Below, piece by piece: positions 8,297-16,731 of a DNA stretch of 26,937 nucleotides (position 1 is the stretch's first letter; the number at the start of each line of letters is the position of its first letter). Under the pieces are notes generated by a model. That model did not search any database and was not told the DNA's origin. It saw only the letters and a program-made list of their open reading frames with translations. Origin of the DNA: CBDTTW01 sp965363675 (GTDB lineage Bacteria; Bacteroidota; Rhodothermia; Rhodothermales; DASSAV01); the NCBI GenBank assembly GCA_965363675.1, contig CBDTTW010000017.1, forward strand, positions 1 to 26,937, in the 5' to 3' direction. Both the position numbers and the translations under genes were made by a program.

Positions 8297-8677
8297 ATGA
8301 GGCTTCTGGGCATCGAAGGCCGCATGGCGGCGCTGGGCGGGCTGCGCCACGGCAAGTGGTGGGCCGCCGGCGCGCTGCTCGTGGCGGTGGGCGTGTGGAT
8401 CGCGTTTTTCGACAGCCACAGCCTGGCGCGGCGCCTGGCGTGGGGGCGGGAGCTGGCGCAGGCGCGCGCCGAGAACGCGGCGCTCGAAGCCGGCATCGCC
8501 GCGCTGGAGGCCGAGCTGGCCGAGGTGTCGGAGGATGAGGTCATCGAGGCGGCGGCGCGCGAGCAGTACGGCATGCGCCGGCCGGGCGAAACGGTGTACC
8601 GTGTGGCGCGCCGCAAGCAAAACGCCGACGAAGGCGCCCAGGGCCGGCGCGGGGCGCTGCTGCGCTGGGGAGACTAG
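8297..8677 (+). CDS. FtsB/DivIC-family septum formation protein
   Basis: This small bitopic division protein has 126 residues. A short basic N-terminus precedes one membrane segment (about residues 23-41, WWAAGALLVAVGVWIAFF). An alanine/glutamate-rich coiled coil follows (about 50-85, ELAQARAENAALEAGIAALEAEL), and then the family hallmark EVIEAAAREQYGMRRPGETVYRV. Known relatives join FtsL and FtsQ (DivIB) at the division site. The ATG at 8297 is preferred over an upstream TTG at 8213, which lies inside the eno terminator; an AGGA eight bases ahead could be a ribosome binding site. The last seven codons including the stop are duplicated exactly just downstream. FtsB and DivIC cannot be told apart from sequence alone. 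Confidence 0.85.
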   Translation: MRLLGIEGRMAALGGLRHGKWWAAGALLVAVGVWIAFFDSHSLARRLAWGRELAQARAENAALEAGIAALEAELAEVSEDEVIEAAAREQYGMRRPGETVYRVARRKQNADEGAQGRRGALLRWGD

Positions 8678-8698
8678 CTGCTGCGCTGGGGAGACTAG
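8657..8698 (+). repeat. Perfect 21-bp tandem duplication over the ftsB-like stop codon
   Basis: Bases 8657-8677 (the codons for LLRWGD plus TAG) are repeated without a mismatch at 8678-8698. The first copy is the translated end of the ftsB-like gene; the second lies in frame but after the stop and is untranslated. The unit is a multiple of three and each copy carries its own stop, so copy-number change would not alter the protein. Confidence 0.95.
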
Positions 8699-8759
8699 GG
8701 GAACACGGCGGTCGCGTCAGAGGGAGCGTCCGGTAATCAATGGGGTAAAGGGTATAGCT

Positions 8760-9767
8760 ATGCATGACTATGCAATCGGCATAGACTTGGGCGGGACGAT
8801 GATCAAGGCGGCGCTGGTTCGCCGGGGCCAAGGCGTCGTGCTGGAGAAGTGCCGCGAAACCGAGGCCGAAGGCGGGCCGAGCCACGTGCTGGACCGCATC
8901 GCCGGGCTCATCAACGATTTGCGGAACAGCGCGCCCGACTACGACATCGCGGGCATCGGCATCGGCGCGCCGGGGGCGATCAACTGGGAGCGCACGGTGG
9001 TGTACTACCCGCCGAACCTGCCGGGCTGGGAAATCGTCGATCTGCGCGCGGAGCTTTCGGGGCGGCTGGGCCGGGCCCTGCCGGTTCTGGTCGAGAACGA
9101 CGCCAACCTGGCGGGCCTGGGCTCGGCGCACTACGGCGCGGGCAGCCCCTACGACGCCTTCATCATGATTACCCTCGGCACCGGCGTCGGCGGGGCGATC
9201 ATCTACGAGAACAAGATCTTCCGGGGCACAACGGGCGCCGCCGGCGAGATCGGCCACGTCTCGATCGACTTCGAGGGGCCGGTGGACCGCTACGGCATTG
9301 CGGGCGCCCTCGAAGCGTACATGGGCCAGCGCTTCCTCTCGCGCTACGCCCGCTACAAGCTGCTCTCGCGTCCGGAAAGCCTGGTCCACCAGTGGGCGGG
9401 CGACGACCTGATCGACCTGACGCCGCGCATGCTGCACGAGGCCGCCTCGCAGGGCGACGAGCTGGCGCAGGAAATCCTCGGGTGGGCGGGCCAGAAGCTG
9501 GCCTGCGGCCTGGCGGCGTGCGTCAACCTGCTCGACATCCGTAAGTTCGTCATCGGCGGCGGCGTCTCGGCGGCGGGGGATTTCATCCTGGAGCCGTGCC
9601 GCAAGGCGATCCTGAAGTACGTGATGCCGAGCCACCGCGAGGGCCTGGAGATCATCCGCGAGACGCTGGGCAACGAGGTCGGCATCCTCGGGGCGGCGCA
9701 CCTCGTGTTCCAGTACCTCGACGAGCGCAGCGTCGCTACCGTAAGCGCGGTAGAAATCGCGAAATAG
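8760..9767 (+). CDS. ROK-family sugar kinase (probable glucokinase)
   Basis: This protein of 335 residues has the actin-like ATPase fold of ROK proteins. Phosphate-binding IDLGGTMIKAALV lies at 8-20, the catalytic END at 112-114 (D114 as likely base), the GTGVGGAII adenosine/phosphate loop at 140-148, and the sugar-binding E163 and H166 in AAGEIGHVSID. There is no N-terminal helix-turn-helix, which points to a kinase rather than a ROK repressor; glucose as substrate is inferred. The usual zinc motif CxCGxxGC is replaced by DRYGIAGA at 176-183, aligned position for position. The start is the ATG in AGCTATGCATGAC, where DYAIGIDLGGT begins at once. The open frame upstream runs through the 21-bp repeat and is not coding-like. 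Confidence 0.87.
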   Translation: MHDYAIGIDLGGTMIKAALVRRGQGVVLEKCRETEAEGGPSHVLDRIAGLINDLRNSAPDYDIAGIGIGAPGAINWERTVVYYPPNLPGWEIVDLRAELSGRLGRALPVLVENDANLAGLGSAHYGAGSPYDAFIMITLGTGVGGAIIYENKIFRGTTGAAGEIGHVSIDFEGPVDRYGIAGALEAYMGQRFLSRYARYKLLSRPESLVHQWAGDDLIDLTPRMLHEAASQGDELAQEILGWAGQKLACGLAACVNLLDIRKFVIGGGVSAAGDFILEPCRKAILKYVMPSHREGLEIIRETLGNEVGILGAAHLVFQYLDERSVATVSAVEIAK

Positions 9768-9812
9768 TGCGGCCCCGGCCGGGCGCCGACCCGGCGGGCC
9801 GGGTACACGCCG

Positions 9813-12563
9813 TTGTTCCGACCGTTCCTCCGAAGTCTGGTGCAGGCGGCGGTTTTCGCCGGGTGCATGCTTGCGCTGCTGTGCGCGGCGGCGGCTCCCG
9901 CCCGTGCGCAGGCGGCCGATTCGGCGCAGGCCGCCCTTCCGGGGGCGCCGGCGGACTCGGCGCAGGCGCCGCCGCGCGCCGAGGGGCGGCTGGACAAGCC
10001 GGTCGAGTTCTCCTCCTCCGACTCGCTCATCATCCGCTTGGGCAAAGAGGGCGAGAGCGACGAGGCGACGCTGTACCGCGAGGCCAAGGTCGTCTACGGC
10101 GACGCCTCGCTGGGGGCGCACGCCATCGACATCCTGTTCGGCCTCAACGAGCTGCGCGCGCGCGGGCTGCCCGTCGATACGGGCATGGTCGGGCGGCCGC
10201 AGTTCAGCCAGGGCGAGAGCCGGTTTTCCGGGGTGCGCCTGGCCTACAACCTGGAGACCGAGCGCGGCCGCGTCGTCGAGGCGCGCACGCGCGTCGAGGA
10301 CGGCTTCATCAAGGGCGGCGTCGTCAAGGTGGACGCCGACAGCACGCTCTACATCCAGGGCGGGGCCTACACCACGTGCAGTTGCATCGAGGACCCGAGT
10401 TATACGCTCCGCGCCGACCGCATGAAGATCGTCGGCGGGGGCGAGTGGATCTACACGGGGCCGATCCAGCTTTTCCTGTTCAACATCCCGACGCCTCTGT
10501 GGCTGCCGTTCGGCTTTCTGCCCGCCCGGGAGGGGCGGCGCAGCGGCCCGCTGCCGCCCAACTACGGCGAGGACGAGCGCGGCTTTTTCCTGCGCGATTG
10601 GGGCTGGTACTGGGCCGTCAGCCCCTACATGGACGTGCAGTTGCAGGGCGGACTGTGGTCGCGCGGGTCGTGGCAGGTGCGGCCGCAGTACCGCTACAAC
10701 CGGCGCTACCACTACAGCGGCATCCTGAACGTAGACTATAGCCGCAGCCACCGGGGCGAGCGCGGCGACCCGGACCGCACGACGGTCAACTCGGCGGCCA
10801 TCCGCTGGAACCACAGCCAGACGCTGAGCCCCACGGCCAACTTCAACAGCAACGTCAACCTGACCTCGTCGAGCTACCTGCGCACCGTCTCGCAGAGCTA
10901 CAACGACCGGGTGCGCCAGACCGTCGAGTCGAGCGTGCGCTACAACAAGCGCTGGCCGAGCGGCGGGCGCTCGCTCTCGTTCGACCTGAACCAGCGCCAG
11001 ATCCTGGCCACGGGCGAGGCCACGCTGAGCTTCCCGAACCTCTCGTTCTCGCAAGCCTCCGTGACTCCCTTCGCGCGCGGCGGCGGCGGCGGGCGGCCGC
11101 GCTGGTACGAGCTGGTTTCGCTCAGCTACAGCAGCCAGCTCCAGAACCGGTACACGTTCAGCCCGCTGCCCGCCGACACGCTCATCGCGCGCGGCGACCC
11201 CGAGGCGACGGGCATCGCGTGGTACGACGCCCTGTTCTCGCCGGCCGACTACCGGCGCGCCACGGGCCTGCGAGCGCCCTTCGACCTGCGCGCGACCCAC
11301 AACGTGCCCGTCTCGGCTTCGTTCAACGTCAACCGGCTGCCCGTCATCAACCGCACGTTCCGGATGAACGTGGGCGTGAGCGTGAGCTACAACGAGGAGT
11401 GGCACACGCGCACGCAGCGCCGCTTCTTCGACTCGGCCGCCAACCGCGTGCAAACCGTGGACGTGCCCGGCTTCTTTGCGCTCCGGCAGTTCTCTTCGGC
11501 GCTCTCGGCCAATACGACATTCTACGGCATGTTTCCCCTGCGTGTGGGGCGCTTCGAGGGGCTGCGGCATACGGTGCGGCCCAACGCGTCGCTCTCGTTT
11601 GCGCCCGACTTTACGGGCGGCTTCTGGGGCTACACCCGCGAGTACGTGAACGCCCAGGGCGCGCCGGAGATCTACAACATCGTGAACGCAGGCGTGCCCT
11701 CCCGGCAGGCCATCGCCTCGTTCCGCGTGGACAACGTATTCGAGACCAAGGCGGCCTCGGAGGACACCACGGGGACGGCGCAGCGCCGCACGCTCCAATT
11801 GCTCAATGCGGACTACGGGGCCTCGTACAACTTCGCCGCCGACTCGCTGCGCTGGAGCGAACTGACGTTCGGGGCGCGCACCAACATCGGGCAGCGCTTC
11901 GACTTTTCGCTGCGCGGCGCCCTCTCGCCGTATGCGCAGGACGCGGCCACGGGGCGGCTGCTGAACCGCTACCTCCTGAGCGTGCGGCGCTTCCGCCCGG
12001 CGCGCCTGACGCGCTTCGACGTGACGGCGCGCACGTCGCTGCGCAGCGGCGGCCGGGGCGCTACGGCCCCGACGGCGCCGCTGCGCGGCTCAGCGGCGTT
12101 CCCGGCCCCGCCCGGCTACGGCGACCCGATGCTTGGCCCCGGCATGAACGCGGGCATGTACCCCGGCGGCGCGGCCTACGACCCTACCGGGCTGGGCGGC
12201 GCCGACTTTCGCATCCCGTGGTCGCTGGGCCTCGACTTCTCGCTCGGGGTGACGCGCACCGGCATCCGCTCGTTCCCCCGCGCGGTGCTCAACTCGACGT
12301 TCGACTTCAACCTGACGCCGCGCTGGAAGGTGCAGGGGCGCTCCGGCTACGACTTCAGCGAAGGCGAACTCGTCACGACGACGCTGGCGCTTTTCCGCGA
12401 CTTCGAGTGCTGGGAGATGGCCTTCAACTGGACGCCGTTCGGGCTGTACCAGTCGTACAGTTTCGATCTGCACGTCAAGAGCGGCAAGCTGCGCGACTTG
12501 TTGCGGCTGCGCCAGCCCAGCTCCGACATTCGCGGTCGTTTCGGCGATGCGTTCGGGCGGTAG
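9813..12563 (+). CDS. lptD: LptD-like outer-membrane LPS assembly protein
   Basis: This is a large outer-membrane beta-barrel protein of 916 residues. It has an N-terminal signal peptide (basic start, hydrophobic core about 10-29, likely cleavage after ARAQA at 35). A periplasmic OstA-like beta domain (about 60-210) follows, with the TTCSCIEDPSYTLRADRMKI segment (C189, C191). Residues from about 225 onward (PTPLWLPFGFLPAREG, then SPYMDVQ) lead into long alternating polar/aromatic strands that continue to the C-terminus. This matches the Bacteroidota version of LptD, which inserts lipopolysaccharide into the outer leaflet; the assignment rests on recognition of the family. The start is TTG, because the ROK stop is in frame 48 bases upstream and no ATG precedes the signal peptide. 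A GTG at 9840 is the alternative. The motif ADSAQA occurs twice after the signal peptide. Confidence 0.82.
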   Translation: MFRPFLRSLVQAAVFAGCMLALLCAAAAPARAQAADSAQAALPGAPADSAQAPPRAEGRLDKPVEFSSSDSLIIRLGKEGESDEATLYREAKVVYGDASLGAHAIDILFGLNELRARGLPVDTGMVGRPQFSQGESRFSGVRLAYNLETERGRVVEARTRVEDGFIKGGVVKVDADSTLYIQGGAYTTCSCIEDPSYTLRADRMKIVGGGEWIYTGPIQLFLFNIPTPLWLPFGFLPAREGRRSGPLPPNYGEDERGFFLRDWGWYWAVSPYMDVQLQGGLWSRGSWQVRPQYRYNRRYHYSGILNVDYSRSHRGERGDPDRTTVNSAAIRWNHSQTLSPTANFNSNVNLTSSSYLRTVSQSYNDRVRQTVESSVRYNKRWPSGGRSLSFDLNQRQILATGEATLSFPNLSFSQASVTPFARGGGGGRPRWYELVSLSYSSQLQNRYTFSPLPADTLIARGDPEATGIAWYDALFSPADYRRATGLRAPFDLRATHNVPVSASFNVNRLPVINRTFRMNVGVSVSYNEEWHTRTQRRFFDSAANRVQTVDVPGFFALRQFSSALSANTTFYGMFPLRVGRFEGLRHTVRPNASLSFAPDFTGGFWGYTREYVNAQGAPEIYNIVNAGVPSRQAIASFRVDNVFETKAASEDTTGTAQRRTLQLLNADYGASYNFAADSLRWSELTFGARTNIGQRFDFSLRGALSPYAQDAATGRLLNRYLLSVRRFRPARLTRFDVTARTSLRSGGRGATAPTAPLRGSAAFPAPPGYGDPMLGPGMNAGMYPGGAAYDPTGLGGADFRIPWSLGLDFSLGVTRTGIRSFPRAVLNSTFDFNLTPRWKVQGRSGYDFSEGELVTTTLALFRDFECWEMAFNWTPFGLYQSYSFDLHVKSGKLRDLLRLRQPSSDIRGRFGDAFGR

Positions 12564-12607
12564 CCCGGGCGGCGGCCGTATGTTGCACTGGTTTTGCCTG
12601 CGCCTTT

Positions 12608-13984
12608 ATGCCTGTAGACCTTCCCTTGTTGCTGGGCGCCCCCGAGGCGCTGCGTCCGAAGGCGCTCTACGCCCTGGAGGCGCTGCTGGCGCCCCTTGGC
12701 TTGCGCGTGCGCCCCGTCGGGGCGCTGCCCTCGGAGGGGCCGGCGCTCGCCTATGGGCCCGAGGCGCCGCCCGAGCGGCCCGGCCTGCTGCGCCTGACGT
12801 ATGCGCCCGCCGCCGCCGAGGCGTTCGGGCGCCGCCGCCCGCTCGGCGCCGGGGCGTGGCGGGCCTTCGACTTCGAGGGCGAGGCGTGGCCTGCGCCGTT
12901 CTGGGTCGGGGAGGCCCCCGACTTCGTAGCGTCGGCGTTTTGCTGGCTCAGCGGCTGGCAGGAGCACGCCGCCCCGGCGCGCGACGTGTACGGGCGCTTC
13001 CCCTACGCCGGGAGCGCCCAAGCCGCCTGGGACTGCGCCCGTCGCCCCCCCGTGGACGCCTGCCGCGAAGCGCTGGCGGCGGCGCTGGCGCAGGCCGGCG
13101 CGCCGCTGCGGCGGCGGCGGTGGGGCGCCGCCGCCTGGGCCTTCTGCCCCACGCACGACATCGACTATCTGCACAAGTGGCGGCCGGGGACGCTCTACCG
13201 CGAGCTGACGCGCCATCTGGCGCCGGGCGGCTCCGGGCGGCTCCGGGCGCTGGCCGCCGCCGTGCGCCGCGACCCGAACCCGTTCCGCTCGGCCCTCGGG
13301 CGCATGGCCGCCGAGACCGTGGCGCGCGGCGGTCGGGGCACGTATTTCTTCAAGGCGGGCGCGCACGGCCCCCACGACGTGGCGTACCGGCTCGGGCCGG
13401 CGGTGCGCGCCCGGATGCAGGCGCTGGCCGCAGAGGGCTTCGAGGTGGGGCTGCATCCATCGTTCTACGCGCACACGCACCCGGGCTACCTGGCCGAGGA
13501 GCGGGCGCGCCTGTCCCGGGCGGCCGGCGCCCCCCCCGAGGCCGTCCGGCAGCATTACCTGCGCTGGGAGGCCCCCGCGACCCCACGGCTTCAGGCGGCG
13601 GCCGGCTTCCGCATCGACTCGTCGCTGGGATTTGCCGAGCACGAGGGCTTCCGGAACGGCACGTGCCTGCCGTTCCGTCTCTACGACCTCGCCCGCGACC
13701 AGCCGCTGGATTTGTGGGAAATGCCGCTCGCGGTCATGGAGGCGACCCTGTTCAACCGGCGCGGCCTGGACCGCGAGGCGCGCCGCCGCGTGACGGCCGA
13801 GCTGCTCGGGCGGTGCCGCCGCTTCGGGGGGGTGTGCGTGGGGCTGTGGCACAACGTGCTCTGGGACGAGTTGGACTACCCCGGCTGGGGCGAGCACTTC
13901 ACCGACACCCTGGAGGCCGCCCGCGACGGCGGAGCCCACATCGGGACGCTCTCGGGGGCGCTCCGGGCATGGCTGGAAGATTAA
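12608..13984 (+). CDS. Polysaccharide deacetylase-like protein
   Basis: The 458-residue protein has a C-terminal NodB-like (carbohydrate esterase 4 type) fold. The metal/base motif reads THDIDYL (182-188), the His motif GLHPSFYAHTHPG (281-293), and later elements are RWEAP (319-323), IDSSLGF (336-342), EMPL (371-374) and LWHN (413-416). The N-terminal 170 residues form a separate domain of the kind found on Bacteroidota deacetylase-like proteins. The substrate is unknown; an N-acetylated surface polysaccharide or peptidoglycan sugar is likely. No signal peptide is visible, so it may act in the cytoplasm on sugar precursors. It starts 44 bases after the LptD-like gene, which suggests an envelope-related operon. 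Confidence 0.82.
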   Translation: MPVDLPLLLGAPEALRPKALYALEALLAPLGLRVRPVGALPSEGPALAYGPEAPPERPGLLRLTYAPAAAEAFGRRRPLGAGAWRAFDFEGEAWPAPFWVGEAPDFVASAFCWLSGWQEHAAPARDVYGRFPYAGSAQAAWDCARRPPVDACREALAAALAQAGAPLRRRRWGAAAWAFCPTHDIDYLHKWRPGTLYRELTRHLAPGGSGRLRALAAAVRRDPNPFRSALGRMAAETVARGGRGTYFFKAGAHGPHDVAYRLGPAVRARMQALAAEGFEVGLHPSFYAHTHPGYLAEERARLSRAAGAPPEAVRQHYLRWEAPATPRLQAAAGFRIDSSLGFAEHEGFRNGTCLPFRLYDLARDQPLDLWEMPLAVMEATLFNRRGLDREARRRVTAELLGRCRRFGGVCVGLWHNVLWDELDYPGWGEHFTDTLEAARDGGAHIGTLSGALRAWLED

Positions 13985-13998
13985 CCATACGAACCCCT

Positions 13999-14433
13999 AT
14001 GAACGTATCCCTGACGCATACCCACGGCCGTTTCGGCTTCGAGGCCCGCAATGCGCGCGGCGCCGCCGTGCAGATCGACGCCGGCCCGGCCTCGGGCGGC
14101 GAGGGCCGGGGCGCAAGCCCCATGGAACTGGTCGCCATGGCGATGGCCGGGTGCAGCGGCATCGACATCCTCTCGATCCTGGAGAAGATGCGCCAGGAGC
14201 CCACGGCCTTCGCCGCCGACGTGGAGGCCGTGCGCGCCTCCGAAGGGCCGCCGGCCGTGTTTACCGAGGTCGTTTTGCGCTACCGCCTCGAAGGCCCGCT
14301 CGACCCGGAGAAGGTGCGCCACGCCGTACGCCTGAGCCTGGAGCGCTACTGCTCCGTCTCGAAAATGATCGAGAAGACGGCCGTCGTCTCCTGGACGATT
14401 CATCTCAACGGGGCCGATATCACGGCCGAATGA
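13999..14433 (+). CDS. OsmC-family protein
   Basis: A 144-residue OsmC/Ohr-superfamily protein. The two redox cysteines are present: C52 in AMAGCSGIDIL and C118 in RYCSVSKMI, with the helix around SPMELVAMAMAG before the first. Characterised members are thiol peroxidases that remove organic hydroperoxides; the closest-looking group (YhfA-like) has no firmly assigned substrate. It begins 14 bases after the deacetylase-like gene and is probably cotranscribed with it. The ATG at 13999 gives the usual N-terminus with a beta hairpin. No Shine-Dalgarno sequence is seen. Confidence 0.9.
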   Translation: MNVSLTHTHGRFGFEARNARGAAVQIDAGPASGGEGRGASPMELVAMAMAGCSGIDILSILEKMRQEPTAFAADVEAVRASEGPPAVFTEVVLRYRLEGPLDPEKVRHAVRLSLERYCSVSKMIEKTAVVSWTIHLNGADITAE

Positions 14434-14442
14434 ACCGCCCGG

Positions 14443-14511
14443 AACGAATGTCGTATCATACGGGCTACTCTATTTCCTCGGCGCCGCCGATTCTTCTATT
14501 CCGCATTCGTT
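14443..14511 (+). repeat. Inverted repeat spanning the rnr leader
   Basis: AACGAATG at 14443-14450 is the exact reverse complement of CATTCGTT at 14504-14511, which abuts the rnr start codon. The arms are 53 bases apart. Between them lies a smaller perfect palindrome, CGTATCATACG (14452-14462). If transcribed together the arms could pair and cover the start region; whether they do is unknown. Confidence 0.45.
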
Positions 14512-16722
14512 ATGGCTTCCCCTAAACCTCCCGCCCCGGCGCGGACCCACCAGGACATCGAGCGTGAGGTCATTCGGCTGCTGCGCAACAACGGCCACAA
14601 GGCGTACCGCCCCAAGGACATGGCGCGTGAGCTGGGCTACTCGGACAACAAGACCTACCGGCAGTTCAGCGAAGTGCTCTCGGGGCTGGACGAGCGCGGC
14701 CTGGTCAGCCAGGCCAAGGGCGGGCGCTTCGCCTACAAGCGCGCCCCGACGCGCATGGAAGGCATCCTCCGCGTGACGCGCCAGGGTTTCGGGTTCGTGC
14801 AGGTCGAGGGCGTCGAGGAGGACCTGTACGTGCGCGAGTCGGACATGGGCACCGCGCTCGACGGCGACCTGGTGCAGGTGGGCCTGACAGCCCCGGCCGC
14901 CGGCGACCGGCGCCGCGAGTGCGAGGTGCTGGAGGTGCTGGAGCGCCGGCGCAACAAGGTCGTCGGCACGTTCAAAAAGGTCGGGCGGTTTGCCGCCGTC
15001 GTGCCGGACGACCGGCGCGTGGGGCAGGACGTGTACATCCCGGCCGACGATACGGGCGGGGCGCAGGACGGCGACAAGGTGGTGGCCTCGATCGACCGGT
15101 GGGAAGACCGCAAGGCGTCGCCGGAGGGGCGCGTACTGGAGGTGATCGGGCGCGCCGACGACTCGGCGGTGCGCGTGCTGGCCCTGGCCATGAGCATGGA
15201 CGTGCGCGCGGGCTTCCCCGACGACGTGCTGGCCGAGGCCGAAGCCATCCCCGAGGAGCCGCCCGCCGACGAGGTGCGCCGCCGCCTCGATTTGCGCAGC
15301 AAGCGCATCTTCACCATCGACCCCGTCGATGCCAACGACTTCGACGACGCCGTCCACATCGAGGCGCTGCCGGACGGGCACTTCGAGCTGGGCGTGCACA
15401 TCGCCGACGTGAGCGCCTACGTGCCCGAAGGCTCGGCGCTCGACCGGGAGGCGTACGAGCGCGCGACGAGCGTGTACCTGGTGGACCGGGTGATCCCGAT
15501 GCTGCCGGAGAAGCTCTCCAACCGCGTCTGCTCGCTGCGCCCGCACGAGGATAAGCTGGCGTACTCGTGCATTATGAACGTGTCGCCCAAAGGCAAGGTG
15601 GCCGCCTGCCGCATCGAGGAGACGGTGATCCGGTCGGTCTACCGGTTCACCTACGAGGAAGCGCAGGAGGTCATCGAGGGGCGGGCGCCGGGGCATGCGC
15701 TGGCCCCCGACCTGGAGAGGGCCGCCGGCCTGGCCCGCACGCTCACGGCGCGGCGCATGGAGGAAGGCTCGGTAGACTTCGATTTGCCCGAGGTGAAGGT
15801 AGAGCTGGACGACGACGGCACGCCGGTGCGCGTCTACCGCAAGCAGCGCCAGGCCAGCAACCGCCTCATCGAGGAGTTCATGCTGCTGGCGAACCGCACC
15901 GTCACCGAAGACGCCGCCACGCGGCGCGGCGGGCTGCCCTTCGTCTACCGTATCCACGACCTGCCCGACGCCGAGCGCATCCAGCGGCTGGCCGACTATG
16001 TGCGCGCCTTCGGCTACAAGGTCGAGGTGCGCGAGGGCAAGATCACCTCGCAGGCGCTCAACAAGCTCGTCACGGAGATCAAGGGCAAGCCCGAGGAGAC
16101 CGTGATCGAGGACGCCGCGCTGCGCTCGATGGCGAAGGCGCGCTACTCGACGAACAACATCGGGCACTACGGGCTTTCGTTTCCGCACTACAGCCACTTC
16201 ACCAGCCCGATCCGGCGCTACCCCGACCTGATGGTGCACCGCCTCCTGAAGCGCTACCTCGCCGGCGGCGGCCCCGCCGACGTGGAGGCGCTGGAGACGC
16301 GGTGCGCCCACTGCTCGGGCAAGGAAAAGGCCGCCGCCGAGGCCGAGCGCGAGTCGGTAAAGCTGAAGCTGGTCGAATACATCAGCAACCATGTCGGCGA
16401 GACGTTCGACGGCGTGGTGAGCGGCGTGACGAAGTACGGCATCTACATCGAGATCACGGAGCTGCTGGTCGAGGGCATGGTGCACGTCCGCGATCTGGAC
16501 GACGACTACTACGAGTACGACGAGCGCACGTACCGCCTCATCGGGCGGCACACGGGCGCCACGTTCCGGCTGGGCGATCCGCACCGGGTGACGGTGGCGG
16601 CGGCCAACGTCGAGACGCGCGAGGTAGACCTGGCGCTGGCCGACAAGCCCGAGCGCGCCGAAAGCAAGGGCGGCGGGGCGGGGCGGGGGCGGCGGGGCCC
16701 CGAGCGCAAACGCCGAGGCTAG
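14512..16722 (+). CDS. rnr: Ribonuclease R
   Basis: This 736-residue processive 3'-to-5' exoribonuclease degrades structured RNA. In order it shows an N-terminal winged-helix domain (about 12-75), cold-shock/OB domains (about 80-200), the RNB catalytic domain and a C-terminal S1 domain (about 625-705, GVVSGVTKYGIYIEI). The metal-binding aspartates lie in FTIDPVDANDFDDAVHIE: D270, D276, D278 and D279. The RNB signature HYSHFTSPIRRYPDLMVHR is intact. A short basic tail ends the protein. The winged helix and overall length favour RNase R over RNase II. The ATG at 14512 abuts one arm of an inverted repeat, with no Shine-Dalgarno sequence. Confidence 0.96.
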   Translation: MASPKPPAPARTHQDIEREVIRLLRNNGHKAYRPKDMARELGYSDNKTYRQFSEVLSGLDERGLVSQAKGGRFAYKRAPTRMEGILRVTRQGFGFVQVEGVEEDLYVRESDMGTALDGDLVQVGLTAPAAGDRRRECEVLEVLERRRNKVVGTFKKVGRFAAVVPDDRRVGQDVYIPADDTGGAQDGDKVVASIDRWEDRKASPEGRVLEVIGRADDSAVRVLALAMSMDVRAGFPDDVLAEAEAIPEEPPADEVRRRLDLRSKRIFTIDPVDANDFDDAVHIEALPDGHFELGVHIADVSAYVPEGSALDREAYERATSVYLVDRVIPMLPEKLSNRVCSLRPHEDKLAYSCIMNVSPKGKVAACRIEETVIRSVYRFTYEEAQEVIEGRAPGHALAPDLERAAGLARTLTARRMEEGSVDFDLPEVKVELDDDGTPVRVYRKQRQASNRLIEEFMLLANRTVTEDAATRRGGLPFVYRIHDLPDAERIQRLADYVRAFGYKVEVREGKITSQALNKLVTEIKGKPEETVIEDAALRSMAKARYSTNNIGHYGLSFPHYSHFTSPIRRYPDLMVHRLLKRYLAGGGPADVEALETRCAHCSGKEKAAAEAERESVKLKLVEYISNHVGETFDGVVSGVTKYGIYIEITELLVEGMVHVRDLDDDYYEYDERTYRLIGRHTGATFRLGDPHRVTVAAANVETREVDLALADKPERAESKGGGAGRGRRGPERKRRG

Positions 16723-16731
16723 GAAGCCCCC

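Noticed and set aside
9777..9803. GC-rich hairpin between the ROK kinase and the LptD-like gene
   Set aside because: The clean stem is only 6 bp (GCCGGG/CCCGGC), mismatches follow, and there is no T-run. This is common by chance in such GC-rich sequence.
8541..11798. Open frame of over 1,000 codons on the minus strand opposite the ROK kinase and LptD-like genes
   Set aside because: Its translation is rich in Arg, Val, His and Ala without domain logic, and it is antisense to two clear genes. Long antisense frames are expected at this GC content.
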